5,042 nt of DNA, from contig CAMJHI010000178.1 in the NCBI GenBank assembly GCA_946405475.1, forward strand, positions 1 to 5,042, in the 5' to 3' direction. Position 1 is the first letter of the stretch, and the number at the start of each line of letters is the position of its first letter. Under the pieces are notes generated by a model, which was not told the DNA's origin, searched no databases, and saw only the letters and a program-made list of their open reading frames with translations. Both the position numbers and the translations under genes were made by a program. Below, piece by piece: positions 1-5,042 of the stretch. This DNA is from an uncultured Clostridia bacterium (GTDB lineage Bacteria > Bacillota > Clostridia > Oscillospirales > Acutalibacteraceae).

Positions 1-104
1 GGGTACACTACCAGATCGACCGCGCCGAAAAGGTGTATCAGAACGACAAGGTGTTTTACATCTGGGCGATCATCCGCACGATCACGGAGGTGACTTATGA
101 CTGA
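1..104 (+). CDS. C-terminal fragment of an unidentified, probably phage-derived protein
   Basis: An open frame is already running at the left edge (first full codon at base 3) and ends with TGA at 102-104. The visible 33 residues end in FYIWAIIRTITEVTYD; the stretch is rich in alternating hydrophobic residues and could form beta strands. I do not recognise the family. The stop overlaps the next start by 8 bases (ATGACTGA), a tight coupling typical of phage structural operons, and the next gene looks phage-like, so this is probably also a virion or tail-assembly component. That assignment is inference from the neighbour only. The 5' part lies outside the window. Confidence 0.6.
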   Translation, partial: VHYQIDRAEKVYQNDKVFYIWAIIRTITEVTYD

Positions 105-948
105 TTCCATCAGCGCCATGCCCGGCGAGATCGCCGCCTGGCTGAGCGAGCAGACCGACCTGTTCCCCGACGTGACCTTCATCACCGAGTTCCCTGCCAT
201 TCCGAAGGCGACCCCGCTGCGGCAGACCATCGCCGCCATCGGGCTGGATCACGTGAGCATCCGCGACTTTTTCACCGAAAACAGTCAGGGTGTTCAAGTG
301 CCCGACGAATACTGCCGCCTGGCCAAGGTGCGCATCCGCATTTCGGTTTACGTGCCCTATTCCGCCGGCGGCTCGGCCTGCCACACGGCGTTCACCAAAA
401 TTGTGGACTGTCTCAACTTCAAGAGCGACTTCAACATTTCGGAATCGGGCTGTGAAAGCATCGAGGCCGACCGCGACACCGACGCCTTCGTGCTGAAAAG
501 CTGGGTCGACATCGACGCGCAGTTCTGCCCGGCGGAATCCAGCGCCGTGCAGTATGCCTCCTTCCTGCCGAAAACGCTGTTCTGCCGTTCGCACATGGAC
601 GACGCAAGCATTCACGTCACGCCGCAGGAAAAGCAGAGCTGGAACAACATGCTGGAGATCGGCTACTACAGCGGGTCGAGCCACGCGAGCCGCACGATCG
701 ACCTTGGCTTTTATCCGCGGCTCGTGCTCGTGTTTCCGTCCACCTATCCGCCGCTCTACAACCCGACCGCCACGCCCGATCAGATCACCTGCCTGTGCGG
801 CATGGCCGGGCGGACGCTTTCTTCCAGCGGCATCGAGCTGACAAGGAACGGCTTTCACCTGACCCAGACGGCGGATACGGGCATCGGCAACACGCTGACC
901 AAGCTCAACTGGGACAGGGCCGACTACGTTTACGTGGCGGTTCGTTAA
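97..948 (+). CDS. Phage tail protein: tail-terminator-like N-terminus joined to a tail-fibre-tip-like C-terminus
   Basis: This 283-residue protein starts at ATG 97, six bases after a GGAGG at 86-90. Residues 1-145 have the layout of phage tail terminator/tail completion proteins: an N-terminal helix (IAAWLSEQ), a strand near residues 44-55, then strands around RIRISVYVPYS (79-89), a helix (HTAFTKIVDCLN) and strands near 130-143. Residues 172-184 (IHVTPQEKQSWNN) match the H-x-T-x-x-E-x-x-x-W-N linker common in tail fibres of Firmicutes phages. Residues 188-283 resemble the fibre tip that follows it, with GYYSGSSHASRTIDLGFYPR near the front and a final DYVYVAVR. The assignment rests on pattern recognition, not a search. 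Terminator and fibre functions normally sit on separate genes, so the joining is unusual. Tail tube or tape-measure genes do not follow; a metabolic gene does, suggesting the end of a prophage or a remnant. Confidence 0.72.
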   Translation: MTDSISAMPGEIAAWLSEQTDLFPDVTFITEFPAIPKATPLRQTIAAIGLDHVSIRDFFTENSQGVQVPDEYCRLAKVRIRISVYVPYSAGGSACHTAFTKIVDCLNFKSDFNISESGCESIEADRDTDAFVLKSWVDIDAQFCPAESSAVQYASFLPKTLFCRSHMDDASIHVTPQEKQSWNNMLEIGYYSGSSHASRTIDLGFYPRLVLVFPSTYPPLYNPTATPDQITCLCGMAGRTLSSSGIELTRNGFHLTQTADTGIGNTLTKLNWDRADYVYVAVR

Positions 949-1003
949 GACTTCGCCGCCGAAAAAAGAATAATCCGCATTCAACAACAGAAAAGCTCTC
1001 GGA

Positions 1004-1052
1004 ATTGTTGCATTTTGCCGAACGGTTGTGTTATACTTGGCAAAACAACAAT
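1004..1052 (+). repeat. Imperfect inverted repeat spanning the promoter; candidate operator
   Basis: The left arm is ATTGTTG (1004-1010), a two-base CA bulge, then TTTTGCC (1013-1019). The right arm is GGCAAAA (1039-1045) followed directly by CAACAAT (1046-1052). Fourteen positions pair, seven of them in an uninterrupted inner block. The arms flank the -10 and cover the -35 and the predicted start site, so a dimeric regulator bound here would block RNA polymerase. Because the predicted start (about 1044) lies within the right arm, the dyad would act as DNA rather than as a hairpin in the main transcript. The identity of any regulator is unknown. Confidence 0.4.
1008..1037 (+). promoter_or_regulatory. 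Predicted sigma-A promoter with extended -10 for the DHDPS-like gene
   Basis: TTGCAT at 1008-1013 is a fair -35 and TATACT at 1032-1037 a good -10, separated by 18 bases. TG at 1029-1030 gives an extended -10 (TGTTATACT). Transcription would start near 1044, leaving a leader of about 25 bases that carries AAAGAGGG (1053-1060) eight bases before ATG 1069. It separates the metabolic gene from the phage-type gene upstream. Confidence 0.72.
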
Positions 1053-1068
1053 AAAGAGGGCTTTTTTT

Positions 1069-1974
1069 ATGTCAAAATCGTTTGACAACCGGGGCGTTTA
1101 TTCGCTGCTGCTCACCCCGTATCACGAAGACCGCAGCATTGATTACAAAGTCTATGAACAATACGTCGAATGGCAGGCCCGTCAGGGCGTACAGCACCTG
1201 TTCGCCTGCTGCGGCAGCTCCGAAATGAAAGAGCTGACGCTGGCCGAGCGCATCAAGCTCGCCACGCTGGCGGTTGAACACGCCGGCGGCGTGCCCGTGA
1301 TGGCCACCGCCAACGTCGAGCCGTCGTGGTTCGGTCAGGTGGAAGAGGTCAAGGCGATGGAACAGACCGGCGTGGACGCGCTGGTGTTCATCACCAAGGG
1401 CTTCGGCAACGATTCCGAACGGCTGTACACCTACATCGCCGAGCTGAGCTCTCACACGACGCTGCCCGTGCTGCTCTATGAGTTCCCGGGCGACCGGCCG
1501 CACCTGATGGCGGCCGAATGCTACGGCCGGTTGGTGAAGGACGGCTATGTGGTCGGCATCAAGGACACCACCAGCACCATCGAGCTCATCCGCGAAAAGA
1601 TCGCCGTGCAGGGCGATTCCGCCGTGCTGCAGGCCAACATCCCCTATCTGATGGAGGCCTACGAATCCGGCGCGCGCGGCGTTGTGGCAACGCCCACCAC
1701 CTGCGGCGCTTACCTGTTCGGCAAAATGTATGACGAATTTTTCGTTCAGAACGACCGTGAAGCCGCCAACCGCACACATCAGCAGATCTGCGTGCTCGAC
1801 AACGCCATTGATTCCGGCTTCTGCGCCAGCGCGAAATATCTGGTCAGCCTGGCCGGTATCCCCATGAACTGGTACACCAGAGGCGCCCATCAGCTCAACG
1901 CTCAGCGCCTGAAGAGCCTGCGCGTGTTCCACGAATGGGCCAAAGCCACCGGCTTCAAATATTACAACGACTAA
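1069..1974 (+). CDS. Dihydrodipicolinate synthase/N-acetylneuraminate lyase superfamily protein, substrate unknown
   Basis: This 301-residue cytoplasmic TIM-barrel protein has the normal family length. Members form a Schiff base between a lysine and an alpha-keto acid (often pyruvate) and catalyse aldol addition or cleavage. The Schiff-base lysine is K165 in VVGIKDTTST and the barrel tyrosine is Y137 in LPVLLYEFPG. The substrate loop reads GSSEMKEL (49-56) where true DapA has a GTTGE-type loop with two threonines. The sequence after Y137 (EFPGDRPHL) lacks the DapA-type N-x-P-x-R pattern. It is therefore probably not the lysine-pathway DapA but one of the many paralogues acting on sugar acids or other keto acids. 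The start is ATG 1069, preceded by AAAGAGGG; an in-frame TTG at 1015 lies inside the promoter and was rejected. A DivIVA-like gene follows after 23 bases and is probably cotranscribed. Confidence 0.93.
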   Translation: MSKSFDNRGVYSLLLTPYHEDRSIDYKVYEQYVEWQARQGVQHLFACCGSSEMKELTLAERIKLATLAVEHAGGVPVMATANVEPSWFGQVEEVKAMEQTGVDALVFITKGFGNDSERLYTYIAELSSHTTLPVLLYEFPGDRPHLMAAECYGRLVKDGYVVGIKDTTSTIELIREKIAVQGDSAVLQANIPYLMEAYESGARGVVATPTTCGAYLFGKMYDEFFVQNDREAANRTHQQICVLDNAIDSGFCASAKYLVSLAGIPMNWYTRGAHQLNAQRLKSLRVFHEWAKATGFKYYND

Positions 1975-1997
1975 TGTTTCACAAAGGGTGATCGACA

Positions 1998-2576
1998 ATG
2001 GAAAACAGCACCGGCTTCTCCACCGCCTTTCGAGGCTATGATTCCCGCGAGGTCGACGAGTACATCGAAACCGCAAAGCAGCGGGAGGCCGAGCTTCGCG
2101 CGGGCTGCGAAACCCTGCAGAAAAAGTATGACGGCGTTTGCGAACAGCTGACCAAGCTCACGCAGGAACGCGACCACGCCGTAGCCGACTGCACGGCGCT
2201 CGCCTCAGCGCTGCAGCAGCTGCGTCAGAACGCCCCGGACGAAGAAAACGAGGACTACAAAGCCAAATACGAAGCGGCCGCAAAAGAGCTGGAAGAGCTG
2301 AAGGCCGAAAAGAAGGACGGTAAAGCAGCCGAGGCTGCCGGTGACAGTGTGCAGGTCGCCTCAGACATGGTCAGTGAAGTGGCACAGGCCGTGCAGAAGG
2401 TCGAGGCCGAAGCGCGCCGCAAGGCCGAAGCGCTGACCACGGTGGCCAAGCTCGAAAAAGCGCAGGCCGACCTGATCCTGAACCGGATGCTCGCAGAGGT
2501 ACGCAGCCTAATGGAAATGCTCAACGGTTTTCTGGAGCAAGCCCCCAAAAATACGGAAGAAGAAGAACAGCCGTAA
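1998..2576 (+). CDS. DivIVA-family coiled-coil protein with shortened N-terminus
   Basis: This 192-residue acidic protein opens with FSTAFRGYDSREVDEYI (7-23), matching the conserved N-terminal motif of DivIVA/GpsB proteins (FTKSFRGYDEDEV in Bacillus subtilis DivIVA). F11-R12 align with the F17-R18 pair that contacts the membrane there. Heptad-like, Glu/Lys/Ala/Leu-rich stretches follow at about 24-77, 84-105 and 117-182, typical of parallel coiled coils, with a low-complexity linker near 106-116 and an acidic tail (EEEEQP). The family places partners at curved membranes, poles or septa. The six or so residues normally before the motif (LTPNDI type) are missing. An in-frame TGA at 1989-1991 rules out a longer start, and AAAGGGTGA lies just before ATG 1998. 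It sits behind the DHDPS-like gene and before a terminator, so it is probably the second gene of a two-gene unit. It is likely an accessory paralogue rather than the main DivIVA. Confidence 0.83.
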   Translation: MENSTGFSTAFRGYDSREVDEYIETAKQREAELRAGCETLQKKYDGVCEQLTKLTQERDHAVADCTALASALQQLRQNAPDEENEDYKAKYEAAAKELEELKAEKKDGKAAEAAGDSVQVASDMVSEVAQAVQKVEAEARRKAEALTTVAKLEKAQADLILNRMLAEVRSLMEMLNGFLEQAPKNTEEEEQP

Positions 2577-2578
2577 TC

Positions 2579-2617
2579 AAAACTGTATCCGGAGCAAACG
2601 GCCGGATACAGTTTTTT
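2579..2617 (+). terminator. Rho-independent terminator after the DivIVA-like gene
   Basis: AAAACTGTATCCGG (2579-2592) pairs perfectly with CCGGATACAGTTTT (2602-2615) around a 9-base loop, and the right arm runs into six Ts (2612-2617). It begins two bases after the TAA stop and closes the DHDPS-like/DivIVA-like unit. Confidence 0.95.
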
Positions 2618-2634
2618 GAAGTGTGAAGCAGGAC

Positions 2635-2640
2635 GGTGGA
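2635..2640 (+). promoter_or_regulatory. Ribosome binding site that decides the trmB start
   Basis: GGTGGA ends five bases before ATG 2646, supporting that start; AGGA at 2630-2633 is a poorer-spaced alternative. The in-frame TTG at 2616 lies in the terminator T-tract and has no such site. A second in-frame ATG at 2652 would be eleven bases away. Confidence 0.6.
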
Positions 2641-2645
2641 ACGCC

Positions 2646-3317
2646 ATGAGAATGAGAAAAAAGAAACATCTGGATGAACGCATGGCGCAGTGCGGCGCCT
2701 ATTTGTTCACCATGCATTGCGACGATCTCAACGCGCTGACCGCCGTGGAAAAGAAAGAATACATCGACCTGCCCGCGCTGTTCGGCAACGACAACCCCGT
2801 CGTGCTCGAAATCGGCTGCGGCAAGGGGCGCTTTGCGTGCGAGCTGGCCAGGCGCGACCCGGGCGTGAACGTGCTGGCGCTCGAAAAAGCCAAAAACGTC
2901 ATCGTCATGGCCTGCGAAGCCGCGCAGCGCGAGAATATTCCGAACGTGCGCTTCCTCCACGGCGGCGCGGAATATCTGGAAAAATATCTGCCGCCGCAGA
3001 GCGTGGCGCGCATCTACCTCAATTTTTCCTGCCCGTTTCCCAAAAACAGCTACGCCAACCGCCGCCTGACCAACGCGCGGTTCCTGAAAAGCTACGCGTC
3101 GCTGCTCGCGCCGGGCGCGGAGATCCATCAAAAAACCGACAACATGCACTTTTTTGAATATTCCATCGAACAATTCACCGCCTGCGGCTATGCGCTCAAA
3201 AACGTGTCGCTCGATCTGCACAACAGCGGCTTTGAGGGCAACATCGAAACCGAATACGAGCACCGTTTTGCTTCGCAGGGGCTGCCGATCTACCGATTGG
3301 AGGCCTATCTGAAATGA
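2646..3317 (+). CDS. trmB: tRNA (guanine-N7)-methyltransferase TrmB
   Basis: TrmB transfers a methyl group from S-adenosylmethionine to N7 of G46 in the tRNA variable loop, in the cytoplasm. From ATG 2646 the protein has 223 residues, close to the bacterial norm, and opens with MRMRKKKHLDERM as Firmicutes members do. SAM motif I is VVLEIGCGKGRF (52-63), E80 ends motif II, QKTDNMHFFEYSIEQF (162-177) is the family core, and TEYEHRF (202-208) supplies the T-x-x-E tRNA/SAM site before GLPIYRLEA. The active-site segment reads NFSCPFPKNSYANRRLT (126-142), so the usual Asp and Trp of DPWPK are Cys129 and Phe131. The frame is otherwise intact, so it is unlikely to be a pseudogene. It overlaps thiN by four bases. 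No clear promoter is visible between the upstream terminator and this start, so transcription may come from read-through or from a promoter within the preceding coding region. Confidence 0.95.
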   Translation: MRMRKKKHLDERMAQCGAYLFTMHCDDLNALTAVEKKEYIDLPALFGNDNPVVLEIGCGKGRFACELARRDPGVNVLALEKAKNVIVMACEAAQRENIPNVRFLHGGAEYLEKYLPPQSVARIYLNFSCPFPKNSYANRRLTNARFLKSYASLLAPGAEIHQKTDNMHFFEYSIEQFTACGYALKNVSLDLHNSGFEGNIETEYEHRFASQGLPIYRLEAYLK

Positions 3318-3961
3318 ACCGACGCGCATGGATCGTGGGCGCGGGCGATTTTGCGCCCGCCCTGTTTTTGCCCCAAGCGGGCGATTTCGTCATCGCGGCG
3401 GACGGCGGTCTGAGCCGACTGGAGCCGCTGGGCGTCACGCCCGACCTGATCGTGGGCGATTTTGATTCGCTCGGCTATGCGCCGCAGGGTGCGCGGGTCG
3501 TGCGGCATTCGCCGATCAAGGATCAGACCGATATGGATCTGGCGGCCGACGAAGCCGTGAAGGCAGGCTGCGATGAGCTGCTGCTCTTTGGCGGCACGGG
3601 CGGGCGGCTGGCGCACACGCTGGCCAACCTGCAATTGCTCGCCTCGCTGGAAAAGCAGGAGCTTTGCGCTTATCTGATCGACGAAACCACAACGGCGACC
3701 GCCCTGCAAAACGGAACGCTGTTGTTCGCAGCCGAAAGCAGCGGCTACCTGTCGGTGTTCGCCCACGGCGCGGCGGCAAAAAACGTGACGCTGCGGGGGC
3801 TGAAATATCCGCTGCAAAACGCTGAACTGAGCCCCGATTTTCCGCTGGGGGTCAGCAACGAATTCACCGGCCGGTCCGCCGCCGTTTCCGTCGGCAGCGG
3901 CACGGTGATCGTGCTGTTCAGCAGCCAAAACGAAAGACCGAAAAGGGAGAAATTTTCATGA
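3314..3961 (+). CDS. thiN: Thiamine pyrophosphokinase ThiN
   Basis: ThiN transfers pyrophosphate from ATP to thiamine to give thiamine diphosphate (TPP), the last step of thiamine salvage. The 215-residue protein has the normal family length and all the usual blocks in order: AADGG (28-32), PDLIVGDFDSL (43-53, with the metal-binding acidic residues), KDQTDMDLA (69-77), GGTGGRLAHTLANLQLL (93-109) and the C-terminal thiamine-site motif GVSNEF (179-184). The start ATG at 3314 overlaps the trmB stop as ATGA and has GGAGG at 3299-3303, ten bases upstream, inside trmB. The stop overlaps the following HAD gene in the same way. In Bacillus subtilis thiN lies beside rpe; here its partners are trmB and a HAD gene. 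No TPP riboswitch is visible in the window. Confidence 0.96.
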   Translation: MNRRAWIVGAGDFAPALFLPQAGDFVIAADGGLSRLEPLGVTPDLIVGDFDSLGYAPQGARVVRHSPIKDQTDMDLAADEAVKAGCDELLLFGGTGGRLAHTLANLQLLASLEKQELCAYLIDETTTATALQNGTLLFAAESSGYLSVFAHGAAAKNVTLRGLKYPLQNAELSPDFPLGVSNEFTGRSAAVSVGSGTVIVLFSSQNERPKREKFS

Positions 3962-4614
3962 AGCTCAACGGCGTCATCTTTGATCTGGACGGCACGCTGA
4001 TCGATTCCATGGCGATCTGGAACGATCTGAGCTACGATCTGCTGTGCGCCAACGGCATCGAGCCGAGGGCCGACCTGCGCGACAAGGTCAGCACGATGTA
4101 TCTGGAGGAATCGTCCCGCTACGTCATTGAGGAATACGGCCTGCCCTACACCGTGGAGGAGGTCAACCGCTACATCAACGACCGGGTCGAGCATTTTTAC
4201 CGCCACGAGGTGCAGCCGAAGGCGGATATCCTGCCGTTTCTGGAGCGGCTGAAGGCCGCGGGCGTGCCGATGTGCGTGGCCACGGCCACCGAGCGCAAAC
4301 TGGCGCTGCCCGCCCTCGAGCACAACGGGATGCTGCCCTATTTCACCGAGATCCTCACCTGCCGCGAGATCGGACAGAACAAAAACGATCCGCTGATTTT
4401 TGAAGAGGCGCTCCACCGGCTGGGCACCGCCAAAACGAACACCGCCGTGTTTGAGGATTCGCTTCACGCGGTCAGCACCGCCAAGGCCGCGGGGTTCCCG
4501 GCGTTCACCATTTATGACGAATCCTCCGCGCGCAACAAAGAAAAGCTCATGGCGCTGAGCGACCGCTTCTTTTACCGCTACGCGGAGCTGGACGGCTGCT
4601 TCGACAACGTGTGA
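3958..4614 (+). CDS. HAD-superfamily hydrolase, beta-phosphoglucomutase/phosphatase-like
   Basis: This 218-residue cytoplasmic protein is a subfamily I HAD enzyme. Motif I is FDLDGTLIDS (8-17), with nucleophile D9 and acid/base D11. Motif II is VATATE (107-112), probably using T109. Motif III carries a lysine in GQNKNDPLIF (139-148, K142), and motif IV is FEDSLHAVSTAKAAG (165-179, with E166 and D167 for magnesium). The helical C1 cap lies at about 15-85. These enzymes remove or move phosphate on small metabolites such as sugar phosphates or nucleotides; the substrate cannot be read from the sequence. The start ATG 3958 overlaps the thiN stop as ATGA and follows GGGAG (3945-3949) by eight bases, so translation is probably coupled to thiN. 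A role with thiamine phosphates is possible from context but unsupported by any specific residue. Confidence 0.93.
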   Translation: MKLNGVIFDLDGTLIDSMAIWNDLSYDLLCANGIEPRADLRDKVSTMYLEESSRYVIEEYGLPYTVEEVNRYINDRVEHFYRHEVQPKADILPFLERLKAAGVPMCVATATERKLALPALEHNGMLPYFTEILTCREIGQNKNDPLIFEEALHRLGTAKTNTAVFEDSLHAVSTAKAAGFPAFTIYDESSARNKEKLMALSDRFFYRYAELDGCFDNV

Positions 4615-4644
4615 CGGCAGCAGGATCAAAATCCGGCGCAATAT

Positions 4645-4673
4645 TTGACCCGACGTTTCTTTTGTGATAAAAT
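4645..4673 (+). promoter_or_regulatory. Strong predicted sigma-A promoter for the lipoprotein gene
   Basis: TTGACC (4645-4650) and TAAAAT (4668-4673) are separated by exactly 17 bases, with TG at 4665-4666 giving an extended -10. The predicted start is near 4680, directly at the ribosome site AGGGAGG (4681-4687), so the leader would be only about 16 bases. The 81 bases between the HAD gene and this gene hold no convincing terminator; GGAT-caaa-ATCC at 4623-4634 is too short and has no T-tract. Confidence 0.83.
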
Positions 4674-4695
4674 AAAGCAAAGGGAGGTTTTTAAC

Positions 4696-5042
4696 ATGAA
4701 AAAACTGATTTGCCTGCTTTTGACGCTGACGCTGGCGCTGGCCTTCGTCGCCTGCCAGAAAAAAGGCGGCCAGACCGAAAAGGAAACCACGACCGACAAT
4801 TATCACCCCGGCGAATGGATCACCGATGAAAGCGGCGTGATCCAGACCACGCGCGTGCCCGTGCCGGTGGCCGGCAAAGACGGCAAGCCCGTCACCACCG
4901 TAATCACAGACAAAGACGGTTCGACCCGCTATGAAGAGGTCACCGAATATATCGACACCATTCAGACCGTTCCGGCCCGTGAGGGCGACACCCTGCCCCC
5001 CGAGCCGCCGATGCAGACCGTGCCGGCCGGCAACACCCTGCC
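4696..5042 (+). CDS. Secreted lipoprotein of unknown function, N-terminal part
   Basis: The gene starts at ATG 4696, eight bases after AGGGAGG, and runs off the right edge after 115 codons. It opens with a lipoprotein signal peptide: MKK, a Leu-rich hydrophobic core (4-18) and a lipobox-like AFVAC with the lipid-accepting Cys20. Phe at the -3 position is less common than Leu but tolerated. The mature part begins with a Lys/Gly/Glu/Thr-rich linker (QKKGGQTEKETTT), then degenerate units resembling ITD-x-x-G (ITDESG at 42-47, AGKDGK at 59-64, ITDKDG at 70-75), then a Pro/Thr-rich repeat starting at residue 90. This fits a protein anchored on the outer face of the cytoplasmic membrane with an extended stalk. 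I do not recognise a functional domain; one may lie beyond the window. It has its own promoter and is separate from the trmB-thiN-HAD unit. Confidence 0.85.
   Translation, partial: MKKLICLLLTLTLALAFVACQKKGGQTEKETTTDNYHPGEWITDESGVIQTTRVPVPVAGKDGKPVTTVITDKDGSTRYEEVTEYIDTIQTVPAREGDTLPPEPPMQTVPAGNTL
4963..5042 (+). repeat. Pro/Thr-rich repeat within the lipoprotein gene
   Basis: Two units are visible in the protein: QTVPAREGDTLP (residues 90-101) and QTVPAGNTLP (from residue 107 to the edge), separated by PEPPM. They may begin a longer extended repeat region beyond the window. Confidence 0.5.

Noticed and set aside
936..970. GGCGG ... CCGCC inverted repeat at the end of the tail gene as a terminator
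   Set aside because: The stem is only five pairs with a 15-base loop, and it is followed by As rather than Ts on the + strand.
82..987. Long open frame on the minus strand opposite the phage tail gene
   Set aside because: It is a by-product of GC-rich codon use. The + strand frame has a good ribosome site and recognisable domains, and the antisense translation has no family features.
1053..1069. AAAG-aggg-CTTT mini-hairpin holding the ribosome site of the DHDPS-like gene
   Set aside because: A four-pair AU-rich stem is too weak to control translation; the T-run is simply the spacer before ATG.
1072..2076. 334-codon minus-strand open frame opposite the DHDPS-like gene
   Set aside because: The + strand product has clear catalytic motifs; the antisense product is rich in His, Arg and Gly in a shadow-like way and crosses two real genes.
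2616..2645. TTG start at 2616 giving trmB ten extra residues
   Set aside because: It lies in the terminator T-tract, lacks a ribosome site, and the family start pattern MRMRKKK begins at 2646.
4623..4634. GGAT-caaa-ATCC hairpin after the HAD gene as a terminator
   Set aside because: The stem has four pairs and there is no T-tract.
3745..4806. 353-codon minus-strand open frame spanning thiN, the HAD gene and the lipoprotein start
   Set aside because: It covers parts of three well-supported genes and a promoter, and its translation has no recognisable domain.

Overview
The window looks like a chromosomal segment of a moderately GC-rich Bacillota, probably a Clostridia member of the Oscillospiraceae/Ruminococcaceae type. 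The clues are strong AGGAGG-type ribosome sites, a DivIVA-family protein, the Firmicutes-style TrmB and ThiN proteins, a lipoprotein with a short signal peptide, and codons rich in G and C at third positions. The lineage is an inference from gene content. All supported genes are on the + strand and there are no gene-free stretches above 300 bases.

Layout. Positions 1-948 hold phage-type genes: the last 33 codons of an unidentified protein, then an 8-base overlap into a 283-residue protein. The N-terminal half of that protein resembles a tail-terminator/tail-completion domain and its C-terminal half resembles the distal end of a tail fibre. This appears to be the end of a prophage or of a prophage-derived gene group. 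After a 120-base gap with a good promoter inside an inverted repeat comes a dihydrodipicolinate-synthase-superfamily lyase/aldolase (1069-1974). A small DivIVA-like coiled-coil protein (1998-2576) follows 23 bases later and ends at a textbook rho-independent terminator.

Next is a tightly coupled three-gene housekeeping group: trmB (tRNA m7G46 methyltransferase), thiN (thiamine pyrophosphokinase) and a HAD-family phosphatase/phosphomutase. Both junctions are ATGA overlaps, so translation is probably coupled. Finally, a strong sigma-A-type promoter with a very short leader drives a secreted lipoprotein gene that runs off the right edge.

The genes do not form one obvious pathway. The three-gene group combines tRNA modification, cofactor (TPP) formation and a small-molecule phosphatase of unknown substrate. 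The points most worth a second look are the tail-terminator/fibre chimera at the phage-chromosome junction, the replacement of the usual Asp by Cys in the TrmB DPWPK motif, the non-canonical active site of the DHDPS-like enzyme with its operator-like dyad, and the shortened DivIVA-type N-terminus. I see no CRISPR array, RNA gene, insertion sequence or clearly novel defence system.
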